Of a stretch of DNA of 64,000 nucleotides, positions 56,451 through 64,000 are shown piece after piece. The stretch is from Planctomycetota bacterium. GTDB taxonomy: Bacteria > Planctomycetota > PLA2. Every line of letters begins with the position of its first letter. Positions within the stretch are counted from its first letter, which is position 1. The position numbers and the translations under genes were made by a program. The notes under the pieces are model-generated. The model did not search any database. It saw nothing but the letters and a program-made list of their open reading frames with translations, and was not told the DNA's origin. The stretch covers positions 62,001-126,000 of the forward strand of contig JAJFFH010000047.1 in assembly GCA_021776735.1 (NCBI GenBank), in the 5' to 3' direction.

Positions 56451-56590
56451 GGGGAGTGGGGGGCTCGGGGGGAAGACACTGGCGGCGTGCGCCACCCGTT
56501 CACGCTTAGCTGTTCCTCTGCCCCAACACCGTCAGGTGTTCCACGTGAAAGGGTCCGCCACGCTCTCGCGTGGGTATACTTCGCCCGCAT

Positions 56591-57766
56591 ATGCCGATCG
56601 CTCATCGCATCCACGATGCTCTCGAACGCGCCTCCTGGATTCGCAAGATGTTTGAGGCGGCGAACATCCTGCGTGCGGAGCGGGGGGCCGATGCGGTCGC
56701 CGATCTGAGCCTTGGCAATCCGTCCAACGAGCCGCCCTCGGTGTTTTACGAGTCGTTGCGGGAGGAGGCGGATGCCGGCGAGGCGCGGCCACACCGCTAC
56801 ATGACCAACCCCGGCTACCCCGAGGTGCGCGAGGCGATCGCCAGTCACTTGGCGACGCGCACTACGGTGCCGTACACGGCCGACGACGTGTGCATGACCG
56901 TGGGGGCTGCCGGAGCCCTCAACGCGATCCTGCGCGTGCTGCTCGATCCCGGCGATGAGGTCGTTCTGCAGAGCCCCGCGTTCGTCGAATACCCGTTCTA
57001 TGTCGACAACTTCCAGGGACAGACATGCGTCGTGCCGCCGCGGCCCGATTTCTTGCCGGACGTCCAGCGCATCGCCGATGCGTGCACCGCCAACACGCGC
57101 GCGGTCATCTTGAATGCGCCCAACAATCCGACCGGCCGCATCTACCCGGAGAGGACTTGGCGTGACCTCGGTCGCGCGCTGGCCAGCGTGTCGGCGGGGC
57201 TTGCGCGGCCGATCTACGTGATCTTCGACGATCCGTATCACCACCTCTGGTACACCGACGCCCCGCCGCCCGAGCCGGCACGTTCTTACGACCAGGTCCT
57301 GTACGTCACGAGCTTCTCGAAAGACCTCGGCCTCGCCGGCGAACGCATCGGCTATGTCGCCGTCCACCCCGGCGCCGCCGATCGCGCCGACCTGCACCGC
57401 GCGCTTCCGTTCGCCCTGCGCGTGCTGGGCCAGGTGAACGCACCCGCCACGATGCAACGCGTCGCCGCGCGCCTGATCGACCACCCGCGAGAGGACACGC
57501 GCGCGTACTACCGGCTCCGCCGCGACCGCGTGTTCGACGCGCTGGACGCCGCGGGCCTCGACTTCCCGCCGCTGGAGGGCGCGTTCTACGCCTTCCCCAA
57601 AACTCCGATTCCCGACGACATGGAGTTTTGCCGCCGCATGCTCGACAAGGGCCTTGTCCTCGTTCCCGGCACCGCGTTCGGCTGCCCCGGTCGCTTCCGC
57701 ATGAGCTACGCCGTTGCCGAGGACGTGTTGGAACGGGGGCTGAAAATCCTGCGTGAAGCGCTGTAG
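56591..57766 (+). CDS. Pyridoxal-phosphate class I/II aminotransferase
   Basis: 391 aa from ATG 56591 (MPIAHRIHDALERASW). Fold-type I aminotransferase: MTNPGYPEVREAIASHL, GAAGALNAILRVLLDPGDEV, ILNAPNNPTGRIYP, FDDPYHHLWY and the PLP-lysine motif VTSFSKDLGLAGERIGY, with Arg at the C-terminus (GRFRMSYAV). It transfers amino groups between an amino acid and a keto acid; substrate unknown. AspC/AlaA-like by these motifs. Confidence 0.9.
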   Translation: MPIAHRIHDALERASWIRKMFEAANILRAERGADAVADLSLGNPSNEPPSVFYESLREEADAGEARPHRYMTNPGYPEVREAIASHLATRTTVPYTADDVCMTVGAAGALNAILRVLLDPGDEVVLQSPAFVEYPFYVDNFQGQTCVVPPRPDFLPDVQRIADACTANTRAVILNAPNNPTGRIYPERTWRDLGRALASVSAGLARPIYVIFDDPYHHLWYTDAPPPEPARSYDQVLYVTSFSKDLGLAGERIGYVAVHPGAADRADLHRALPFALRVLGQVNAPATMQRVAARLIDHPREDTRAYYRLRRDRVFDALDAAGLDFPPLEGAFYAFPKTPIPDDMEFCRRMLDKGLVLVPGTAFGCPGRFRMSYAVAEDVLERGLKILREAL

Positions 57767-57779
57767 CGAGGGAGCGTAC

Positions 57780-57789
57780 GGACGGCGAT
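57780..57789 (+). repeat. GGACGGCGAT word, copy 24
   Basis: Plus orientation, intergenic between the converging aminotransferase and membrane protein genes. Confidence 0.9.
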
Positions 57790-57817
57790 GCCTGCATGAG
57801 GCATGAGACCGACGCGG

Positions 57818-58150
57818 CTATGACCAGATGCCGTGGTAGCGGTCGCTGCGGATCTCGGCCACGATTACAGCGATGGTCACCGGTGCCTGGACCGCGAGGA
57901 CGCCGAGCCATCCGAACGAGCCGCTCGCCAGCCACGCCGCGAAGTTGATCGCGAAGATGCCGGCCCAGATCAGTTCGTAGCTCCGGCGAATCCGAAAGAC
58001 GTTGCAAAACAAGAAGAAGTGTCCGAGAGCGACGGCGATGAGCCAGGCGTAGGTTCCCACGCGGCTGTGCAGCCACCATGTCGCGACGGCTCCGAGCGCC
58101 AGGACGACCGCGTCTGTCGCTGAGAAACGAAGGCCGCGCGGCTTAGACAT
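57818..58150 (-). CDS. Small membrane protein
   Basis: 110 aa with four hydrophobic segments (VVLALGAVATWWLHSRVG, WLIAVALGHFFLFCNVFRI, LIWAGIFAINFAAWLASG, GVLAVQAPVTIAVIV). No recognised family. Its start overlaps the end of the gene at 58143-58982 by 8 nt, so it is translationally coupled. Confidence 0.7.
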   Translation of the reverse strand: MSKPRGLRFSATDAVVLALGAVATWWLHSRVGTYAWLIAVALGHFFLFCNVFRIRRSYELIWAGIFAINFAAWLASGSFGWLGVLAVQAPVTIAVIVAEIRSDRYHGIWS

Positions 58151-58982
58151 CGAACCGTTCGACGGAGAGCCGGCCGTCCGTATTCCGTAGACTCAGGGTT
58201 CCGAAGCGTGCGCCGAAGTTGCGCGTGCGAAGATCGCGGCACACGATGAGGTCGCCGGTTCGCTCGACGACGTGGTACGCGTTCGAGAGCCGGCGCATGC
58301 TGCGGAACTCCGGGATCTCCTCGACGTCCGCGGAGTCGAGGATCGGTACGGTCCCTTCGTCGTGCACGCCGCCCTCGACGCGAAACAGGCGCACGGCGTC
58401 GCCGTCGCGGGCGCAGCCGAACCAGCGCCACGGGAGCAACGCGCTGGGCAACAGCGCGAGCGTTTCCGGTGGGCAGCATCGAAGCGCCCGGGCCCGGAGG
58501 CGGCCCTTGATGACGATGTAGATCAACAGCGCCGTCGCGTAGGCGATCGCCGGTCCGGGGCCGGGAGGCCACGAAACGACAACGGCGATCAGGGCCGCGG
58601 CGCTCAGCAGCAAGACGATCGCATCGACAAAGAAGACCCATTCGGCGCAGAGGCGGCGCCCGGTGAACGGCGCCCATAACGTGATGCCGTATGTATTGGT
58701 CCAGTCCAGCACCGCGTGTAGCGACATGCCGGCGACCAGCGCCACGGCGAATTCGGCCGGTGTGAACGGCAAGACCAGCGCGCCCAGGAGCGCGATCATC
58801 GGGAGCGCGTGGGACCACGTCTGGTGCACGGTCAAGAACGCGCGCTTGCCGAACACGCGGCTCAAGGCGTCCAGGTCGGGGGCGACCGACGCGAGGACAA
58901 ACGTCGAGGCCGCAAGCGGATGGGTCATGGCAAAAGGACTGGCCAGAACCAAGCCGGACATGGCGTGTGTCACGACATCCAC
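58143..58982 (-). CDS. Metal-dependent membrane hydrolase, YdjM/DUF457 family
   Basis: 279 aa. N-terminal DVVTHAMSGLVLA carries the family His. A second pair of motifs, ASVAPDLDAL and WSHALPMIALLGA, is typical of the LexA-regulated YdjM membrane hydrolases, as is GMSLHAVLDWTNTYG. Several membrane helices follow, then a soluble beta-rich C-terminus. Physiological substrate unknown. Confidence 0.8.
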   Translation of the reverse strand: MDVVTHAMSGLVLASPFAMTHPLAASTFVLASVAPDLDALSRVFGKRAFLTVHQTWSHALPMIALLGALVLPFTPAEFAVALVAGMSLHAVLDWTNTYGITLWAPFTGRRLCAEWVFFVDAIVLLLSAAALIAVVVSWPPGPGPAIAYATALLIYIVIKGRLRARALRCCPPETLALLPSALLPWRWFGCARDGDAVRLFRVEGGVHDEGTVPILDSADVEEIPEFRSMRRLSNAYHVVERTGDLIVCRDLRTRNFGARFGTLSLRNTDGRLSVERFDV

Positions 58983-59013
58983 GTCTCCATTTTACTCGGC
59001 GGGATCGTCGTCC

Positions 59014-59023
59014 ATCGCCGTCC
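59014..59023 (-). repeat. GGACGGCGAT word, copy 25
   Basis: Minus orientation, intergenic between the two divergent genes at 58982 and 59101. Confidence 0.9.
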
Positions 59024-59100
59024 GTATGCTCTCCTCGGGTGGCGGGCGTTTGAAGCCCTTTGGCCCGTTGATCCTTTGCGGTTGATATCATGGCGCCCTC

Positions 59101-60864
59101 ATGGAACGCTTTGATTCCGTCTGTGTGCTCGGTGGTGCCGGGCTGGTGGGTTACCAGGTTTGTCGCGAGCTCCTGCGCCAAGGGGTGACGAACGAGGTGG
59201 CCGTCGTGTCGCTGCGACTTGGCGAGGTCGAGCGGGCGGTCGCGCGTCTGCGCGAGGAGTACCCCTCGGCCACGATCGTGGGGCGGTACGGGAACGTGTT
59301 TGCTCGCGGGACGCTGGCGGATATCGACGGCGAGGAGCGCGAACCCGTGCGGGACCGTACGGATCCGAAGCGGCGGCGGGCGTTGCTGGCCGACATCTAC
59401 GAGGACTTCGACGTGGCTCGTGCAGAGTCCGCCCTTTGCCGACTCGTGCGGGAAACCAGACCCGCGGCGGTCGTCGATTGCATCAACACCGCGACGGCCA
59501 TTTCGTACCAGGACGTGCCCTCGACGGCCAAGCAACTCATGGCGGCGCTGGGCATGCGCGGCGACGTCCAGGCGACGGACGAGCAGCTTCGCGCCGACGT
59601 GGAGACCATGCTCGTCTCGATCGAGATTCCGCAGCTCATCCTGCATGTGCGCTTGTTGCACGACGCCCTGACCGAGGTCGGGGCCCGGGCATACCTGAAG
59701 GTCGGTACGACCGGCACGGGCGGGATGGGGTTGAATATTCCGTACACGCACGGCGAGGACAAGCCGAGTCCGACCCTGATGGCGAAGACCGCGGTCGCGT
59801 TCGCGCATACCGGGCTCTTGTTTTTGGCGGCGCGGACGGAAGGCGGTCCGACGTACAAGGAGCTGAAGCCCGCAGCCATGATCGGCTACCGCGAGGTGGC
59901 CGTGCGCGAGGTGCCGGGCTACGTCTGGGAGAAACAGGGGACGCGTTTCGTGAAGCGCCGGGCGCAGGCGCGACCGCTGTTTCAGGCGCAGACCGCGTCG
60001 CTGACCGAGCCGCTCGACACGACCCCGGACCCGTCGCGGTACTCGACACGTGAGGACGACAGCGGCGAGGCCCGGACCGTGCGTCTCGCCTGCGTGAACA
60101 CGGGCGAGAACGGCTGGTTTACCCACGGCGAGTTCGAGGCCATCACGGCGCACTCGCAAATGGAAATCATCACCCCGGAGGAGATCGCCCTCGCCTCGGT
60201 TCAGGAGCTGACCGGGCGTTCGACCGGCCGCGACGTCGTCGCCGCTCTCGATTCGTCCATCCTCGGCCCGACCTACAAGGGCGGCCTCCTGCGCCAGGTA
60301 GCCCTCGACCGGATCGCGCTACTCGAGGGCGAAGGCAGCGTACCGTCGGTCGCACTCGGCGACCTCGGTCCGCCCCAGCTTTCGAAGTACCTGTTCGAGC
60401 TCTACCTGATGCGCGCGGCCTACGAAACCCTTGAGGCCACCGCCATCGGACTACGCAGTGCGGACGCAGGACAGCACCTGGAAGAGACCCTGAAGGCCCG
60501 GCCGGATTTGCGCGACGCCATCGTTTCGGTCGGCATCCCGATTCTCAAGTCCGACGGCCACACGATCTTGCGCGGCCCGGAGATCAAGATTCCCGGTTAC
60601 GACCCGAGCGTTGGCCCGCGCCCTCCGGAGCCGGACGAGATCGACGCGTGGGCCCAAAAGGGCTGGGTCGATCTGCGACTCGACAGCCTGCACGCGTGGG
60701 CGGACCGCCTCGACCGCGTCGTGGCCTCGCGCCGCGGCGGCTCCGCCGGCGGGTCCGATTCCATGAGCCCGGCCACTTACGGCCGCGACGACTTCCGCGT
60801 CGGTGAGGTCGTCGCGTGGGTGTTCGCCAACGAACCGGGCTTTCGCGGCTTTCGGATCAAGTAG
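59101..60864 (+). CDS. Large Rossmann-fold NAD(P)-dependent protein of unknown role
   Basis: 587 aa. The N-terminus has a dinucleotide-binding signature (VCVLGGAGLVGYQVCREL). A nucleoside-diphosphate-sugar-epimerase-like beginning follows, with VDCINTATAISYQDVPS and a GTTGTGGMGLNIPYTHG loop. The region from about 230 on has no familiar domain but is not low-complexity. Length is about twice that of typical SDRs. Ends 3 nt before a hairpin. Reaction unknown. Confidence 0.65.
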   Translation: MERFDSVCVLGGAGLVGYQVCRELLRQGVTNEVAVVSLRLGEVERAVARLREEYPSATIVGRYGNVFARGTLADIDGEEREPVRDRTDPKRRRALLADIYEDFDVARAESALCRLVRETRPAAVVDCINTATAISYQDVPSTAKQLMAALGMRGDVQATDEQLRADVETMLVSIEIPQLILHVRLLHDALTEVGARAYLKVGTTGTGGMGLNIPYTHGEDKPSPTLMAKTAVAFAHTGLLFLAARTEGGPTYKELKPAAMIGYREVAVREVPGYVWEKQGTRFVKRRAQARPLFQAQTASLTEPLDTTPDPSRYSTREDDSGEARTVRLACVNTGENGWFTHGEFEAITAHSQMEIITPEEIALASVQELTGRSTGRDVVAALDSSILGPTYKGGLLRQVALDRIALLEGEGSVPSVALGDLGPPQLSKYLFELYLMRAAYETLEATAIGLRSADAGQHLEETLKARPDLRDAIVSVGIPILKSDGHTILRGPEIKIPGYDPSVGPRPPEPDEIDAWAQKGWVDLRLDSLHAWADRLDRVVASRRGGSAGGSDSMSPATYGRDDFRVGEVVAWVFANEPGFRGFRIK

Positions 60865-60886
60865 CGAGAATCGCCGGCGATTTCGA
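60864..60886 (+). terminator. Hairpin after Rossmann protein gene
   Basis: CGAGAATCGCC/GGCGATTTCG directly after the TAG; the stem is imperfect. It is a member of the recurrent AAATCGCC/GAAAATCC family. Confidence 0.5.
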
Positions 60887-61029
60887 AAGCGGGCGGGCGA
60901 GCCACTGCGGCGTAGACCGCGGGCCGTTGATCCGTCTCTGCGACTGCGGACGGCTGGACGCGGCGCGGCTCTTCGGGCGCGCCTCCCACGGGGCGCGGTT
61001 TTGCTCTGAGTTCGCTTGCGACGTGTGTC

Positions 61030-61069
61030 GGGTTCGGGTTCGGGTTCGGGTTCGGGTTCGGGTTCGGGG
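61030..61069 (+). repeat. GGGTTC hexanucleotide array
   Basis: Six units of GGGTTC plus a terminal GGGG, i.e. seven G-runs of at least three, spaced by TTC. On the minus strand it reads PEPEPE-like in an open frame that I consider non-coding. Confidence 0.95.
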
Positions 61070-61155
61070 ATGAAATCGCGCGTGGATCGGTTGTCGGGGG
61101 ACGCCCGTCGAAAGGAGTCGTCCATGACCGACAACCGAAACTTCTCCGCCGCTCC

Positions 61156-61356
61156 CCGGAGTTCTTCTCTGCAACGGTTCTCAATATCGCCGAAGGCGCG
61201 GGACGGTGGAAGCCCGCCGACAAGGCTTATCGCTACACCATTGCGCAGGCGGAGTGTCTCGAGTGTGCCGCGGCCTTGAGCTGGCCACGACTGTCGAGAT
61301 CCTTCGCAGGAAGCGGGAGATGCTCCGCGTTTGGCAGGGCTCCACCCCACCTGAAC
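61156..61356 (+). pseudogene. Decayed four-helix-bundle (S23/IVS-type) protein gene
   Basis: One frame reads V-L-N-I-A-E-G-A-G-R-W-K then ADKAYRYTIAQAECLECAAAL, the signature of bacterial four-helix-bundle proteins linked to 23S intervening sequences. At about 61278 a single missing base breaks it. The next frame continues ELATTVEILRRKREMLRV to a stop at 61354-61356. The N-terminal ~40 residues of the family are missing. The rest of 60865-61390 holds a hairpin and the GGGTTC array, and I see no gene there. Confidence 0.5.
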
Positions 61357-61390
61357 GTAGTTCGTGAACGTCTACGACGACGGGCGGCCG

Positions 61391-61684
61391 TTACCGCCAG
61401 CGGCCGGCGACCCAGACCGCACGGGAGCGCGGCGGGCGGGTCCAGTGGCCTCCGACCCACGCGTAGCGGCCACGGCGCACGACGTAGTGGCCGCCGACCC
61501 ACACATGATTGTGGCCCGGTCGGCGGGTTTTGACGACGACGCGTTTCGGAGCCGGCGGGGGAGCGTGCCGGACATGGACGCCCGCCGTTGTAGGGGCGAC
61601 GTGCCGATGCCGGCGACCGTGCCGATGGCTGCTACAGGCGGGAGCGAACAGGATGAGGCACCAGAGGACGAAGCAATGTCTCAT
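61391..61684 (-). CDS. Small lipoprotein with YXWGXW-type repeats
   Basis: 97 aa from ATG 61684. Signal peptide with a lipobox-like APAC, then a His/Arg-rich linker and three aromatic repeats (VWVGGHYVVRRGRYAWVGG, HWTRPPRSRAVWVAGRW) of the YXWGXW/BcpO type found in envelope lipoproteins of many bacteria. Function unknown. A longer upstream extension in the frame lacks a lipobox. Confidence 0.7.
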   Translation of the reverse strand: MRHCFVLWCLILFAPACSSHRHGRRHRHVAPTTAGVHVRHAPPPAPKRVVVKTRRPGHNHVWVGGHYVVRRGRYAWVGGHWTRPPRSRAVWVAGRWR

Positions 61685-61800
61685 GGGGTCGAAACCCCCT
61701 GGGCGCACACGCAGTTTCGCGAAAACCGTTGGCGATCTCGCGGGTTGCGTCCGTCCTTCATGGTGGGTCGCCTTGCCGCAAGGCGGCACGCGACCGGGCC

Positions 61801-61830
61801 CACGAAAATCGCGCTCGGGCGATTTTCGTG
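61801..61830 (-). terminator. rpsT terminator hairpin
   Basis: CACGAAAATCGC / GCTCGG / GCGATTTTCGTG, a perfect 12-bp stem, just after the rpsT stop and word copy 26. Best-formed member of the recurrent stem family. Confidence 0.8.
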
Positions 61831-61833
61831 GGT

Positions 61834-61843
61834 ATCGCCGTCC
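61834..61843 (-). repeat. GGACGGCGAT word, copy 26 (at rpsT stop)
   Basis: Minus orientation, immediately after the rpsT stop: TGA-C-GGACGGCGATA, followed by the terminator hairpin. Confidence 0.9.
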
Positions 61844-61844
61844 G

Positions 61845-62117
61845 TCAGCTACCGCTCGCGAGGCTCTGGACAGCGCGGGCGAGCTGCGACTTCAACCGCG
61901 CCGCCTTGTTCTTGTGGACGCGGTTGGTCTTGGCCGCCTTGTCCACGAGTTTTTGTGCGTGGGGCAGCTCGGTATTGGCCGTGGTGGCATCGCCTTCGGC
62001 GACGGCCGTCATGACCTTCTTGAACTGGGTGCGCATCGACGAGTTGAGCGCGCGGTTGAGTTCGCGGCGCTTCTCGTTCTGGCGGATTGCTTTTCGGGCT
62101 GTGCGGGAGTGTGCCAT
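61845..62117 (-). CDS. rpsT: 30S ribosomal protein S20
   Basis: 90 aa (MAHSRTARKAIRQNEKRREL start). Typical bS20: basic, helical, with SSMRTQFKKVMTAVAEGDAT and THRVHKNKAARLKS-like LVDKAAKTNRVHKNKAARLK. Binds 16S rRNA. It begins 3 nt after the stop of the TPR gene, so it is co-transcribed with it, and ends in a strong terminator. Confidence 0.97.
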   Translation of the reverse strand: MAHSRTARKAIRQNEKRRELNRALNSSMRTQFKKVMTAVAEGDATTANTELPHAQKLVDKAAKTNRVHKNKAARLKSQLARAVQSLASGS

Positions 62118-62119
62118 GG

Positions 62120-63505
62120 TCAGTCAAGCGAGAGTTTACCGGGCCCGTCCGCGGATTCCAGTTTGCCGAGGCGGTCACCGACGTCCTTGAACGAGATATC
62201 GGACTCGTAGATCATCCCGAACTGCTCCTTGGCCTTTTGGGGCTGCCCATGGGTCTCGAAGACATCGCCCAGGGTGTAGCGGATCTCCTTGATCCGCTCG
62301 CTCATCCCCGTCTGGCCTTCGAGCGCCTGCTCGAGCTGGCGAATGGCCAAATCGAACTGGCCCTTGGCCGCAAACGCCTTGCCCAGCCAGAGCTGCGAGT
62401 CGCTGCGGAATTTCGGGTCCTTGACCGTGTGCTGGAACTGACCGATCGCCTCGTCCAGATCCTGGCGCTGGAGCAGGAGTTCGCCCAGCTTGAACCGGAG
62501 GTTCAGGTCGGTCGGATACGCCTTGACCCGCTCGCGATAGGCGACCGTTCTGACGTCCAGAAGCTCCCGGTCGATCTTTTGGGCCTCGTCGTTCTTGCCG
62601 GCCTGGAGTGCGTCCAGATGGGTGGATTCCAGCTTCGCGATGCGCATGTCGTCCCGCTGGAACTGCAGCATGAGATCGTCGGGCGCCTTTTTGACGGCGT
62701 CTTCCATCGCGGCGATGGCTCCGTCGTAGTCCTTTTGCTTTTGCTTGACCTCGGCGAGTTTGACCCACAGGTCGGTGTTGGCCGGCTCCCCGGCCAGCGC
62801 CTTTTCGACATCCGCGACCTGCGCCGCGAGATCGTCCGCGCTCTGGAACAGACGATCCTTCTTTTCGAGTTCGCCCGCCAGATTCTTGTCCCGAACCAGA
62901 TCGCGGGACGATCCGGCCGTGGCGAATCCGGTGTCCTCGAGCGAGGCCCGCGCCGCGAGGTTCTTGCGCGCCTTGAGCGCGTCCTGGTCCTGCGGACTGA
63001 GTTGGACGACCCGATTGAGCGTCTCGAGCGCCTTCGGGATGTTGCCGGTGCGACCGAGCAGATTGGCCAGTTTCTTGAGGGCGCTGACGTCGTTCGGATC
63101 GGCCTCGGCCGCCATCTCGTACGCGAAGCATGCCGTCTCGTTGTAGCCGGCCGCCGCGGCGCAGTCGCCCAGCTTCGTGTTCACCGACTTGCTCTTGGGA
63201 TCGATCCGGAGGAACTTCTCGCACGCGTTCAAGTACCCGTCGGGGTTGCCCTTCTTGCCCAGGCCGGCAAAAAACATCCCCAGCTTGGCCGGAAACCCGA
63301 ACAGTGCGATCGCCAGACCGCCCGGGTAGCCCCCTTGCTCGTGTTTCTTCAACGCCGCCTTGCGCAGTCCCTCCCGGGCCCGGCGCGCGTCGGGCGCCAG
63401 CGCGGTGGCCTGGGTGAAGGCTTCGACGGCGAAGTCGTAGTTCTTTTTCTTCAGGGCGTCTTCGCCCCGCTCGGTGAGTTTTTGGGCTTGGCTGTTCATG
63501 CTCAT
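62120..63505 (-). CDS. TPR-repeat protein
   Basis: 461 aa from ATG 63505 (MSMNSQAQKLTERGEDAL); ATG 63499 is also possible. Several tetratricopeptide repeats (NYDFAVEAFTQATALAPDA, DYDGAIAAMEDAVKKAPDDL, QFDLAIRQLEQALEG) separated by helical linkers; no signal peptide, so probably cytoplasmic. It sits in one unit with rpsT (2-nt gap) and is divergent from def. A protein-protein interaction role is likely; no specific function. Confidence 0.85.
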   Translation of the reverse strand: MSMNSQAQKLTERGEDALKKKNYDFAVEAFTQATALAPDARRAREGLRKAALKKHEQGGYPGGLAIALFGFPAKLGMFFAGLGKKGNPDGYLNACEKFLRIDPKSKSVNTKLGDCAAAAGYNETACFAYEMAAEADPNDVSALKKLANLLGRTGNIPKALETLNRVVQLSPQDQDALKARKNLAARASLEDTGFATAGSSRDLVRDKNLAGELEKKDRLFQSADDLAAQVADVEKALAGEPANTDLWVKLAEVKQKQKDYDGAIAAMEDAVKKAPDDLMLQFQRDDMRIAKLESTHLDALQAGKNDEAQKIDRELLDVRTVAYRERVKAYPTDLNLRFKLGELLLQRQDLDEAIGQFQHTVKDPKFRSDSQLWLGKAFAAKGQFDLAIRQLEQALEGQTGMSERIKEIRYTLGDVFETHGQPQKAKEQFGMIYESDISFKDVGDRLGKLESADGPGKLSLD

Positions 63506-63571
63506 GGCGGCGAAAACCCCTTGTATCGCGGGCAATGGGATGCGTCAAACGATGTGTAGACTAAGCCCCCC

Positions 63572-64000
63572 GTGCGTATCGTCTATTACCCGGACCCCGT
63601 GCTCCAGCGCCGGGCGGATGCCGTCGATCTCGCGTGGGACGGATTGGCCGATTTTTGCGCCTCTATGCTGGAAACGATGGAGGCGGCCCAGGGAGTCGGC
63701 CTCGCTGGCCCGCAGGTCGGGCGTGCACTCAGGCTCTTTGTCGCGGCGGAATCGGCGGAAGCCAAGGACGGCGATGTTTTCATAAATCCGAAAATCGAGC
63801 CGTTCGGACCCATTGTGACGACCGAAGAGGGCTGCCTGAGCCTGCCCGGAATCCGCGCCGAAATCGCGCGGCCCGAGTTCGTACGCGCCTGGTGGATCGA
63901 CCCCGGGGGCGGGGAGCACGAAGCGGAATTCGACGGACTCTTGTCGCGGATCGTGCAGCACGAGTACGACCATCTGGACGGGGTGCTCTTCTTCGAACGC
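63572..64000 (+). CDS. def: Peptide deformylase, 5' part
   Basis: 143 codons from GTG 63572 to the window end; the 3' end is missing. Removes formyl from N-terminal methionine. All three signatures are visible: GVGLAGPQVG (usually GxGLAAPQ), EEGCLSLPGI with the Cys metal ligand, and QHEYDHLDG with two His ligands and the catalytic Glu. A word copy lies just before FINPKIE (AKDGDVF). Confidence 0.93.
   Translation, partial: MRIVYYPDPVLQRRADAVDLAWDGLADFCASMLETMEAAQGVGLAGPQVGRALRLFVAAESAEAKDGDVFINPKIEPFGPIVTTEEGCLSLPGIRAEIARPEFVRAWWIDPGGGEHEAEFDGLLSRIVQHEYDHLDGVLFFER
63766..63775 (+). repeat. GGACGGCGAT word, copy 27
   Basis: Plus orientation, sense in def, read A-K-D-G-D-V-F. Confidence 0.9.

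Overview
The window is 64 kb of GC-rich DNA, about two thirds G+C by eye. It carries a densely packed bacterial gene set from a heterotroph with a Gram-negative-type envelope: lipoproteins, a Tat substrate, a c-type cytochrome and periplasmic enzymes. Several traits together fit Planctomycetota or a close relative best: five ECF sigma factors in 64 kb (two fused to membrane-anchored extracytoplasmic domains), tandem HEAT-repeat exported proteins, two prenyltransferase-repeat (alpha/alpha toroid) membrane proteins, and a vWA/HEAT protein. The assignment is inference; no rRNA lies in the window.

Layout. 1-3.4 kb: 3' end of an aspartoacylase-family gene, a structured dispersed repeat, a small basic protein, a zinc-ribbon membrane protein and an ECF sigma/anti-sigma pair. 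3.5-11 kb: aldo/keto reductase, msrP behind an eight-heme cytochrome, a lipoprotein/ECF/anti-sigma operon, and a thioredoxin-like gene with an in-frame TGA in its redox motif. 11-17.6 kb: parE and parC; opposite them an amidase, a lipoprotein and a carbonic anhydrase. 17.6-22.3 kb: an ECF-membrane fusion, an M14 carboxypeptidase, tRNA-Tyr and a DinB protein. 22.4-30.7 kb: three tandem HEAT genes (the first with an in-frame TGA) and a nuclease. 30.7-37 kb: flavodoxin-like protein, ECF sigma, sigma-54 activator, pyruvate kinase. 37-48 kb: AI-2E-type permease, vWA protein, prfB with its +1 frameshift, purH, an RNase III with a histone-like tail, and mfd. 48-57.8 kb: a second ECF fusion, a SurA-like protein, two near-identical prenyltransferase-repeat proteins separated by repeats, an aminotransferase. 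57.8-64 kb: membrane proteins, a large Rossmann protein, a decayed four-helix-bundle gene, a lipoprotein, rpsT with a TPR protein, and the 5' part of def.

The strongest unexplained signal is a 10-bp non-palindromic word, GGACGGCGAT (extended consensus about AmGGACGGCGATgtyt). It occurs 27 times, roughly once per 2.4 kb, on both strands, both between genes and inside genes. A back-of-envelope expectation at this base composition is well under one copy. Inside genes it is mostly read as xDGDx in the sense direction and IAV on the antisense, and it overlaps the stop codons of parE and rpsT. Its density and behaviour resemble the DNA uptake sequences of Neisseria and Pasteurellaceae, or another genome-maintenance word. 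The second signal is selenocysteine: the thioredoxin-like gene reads U-G-P-C with a fitting hairpin 21 nt downstream, and a HEAT gene shows a similar TGA-plus-hairpin arrangement.
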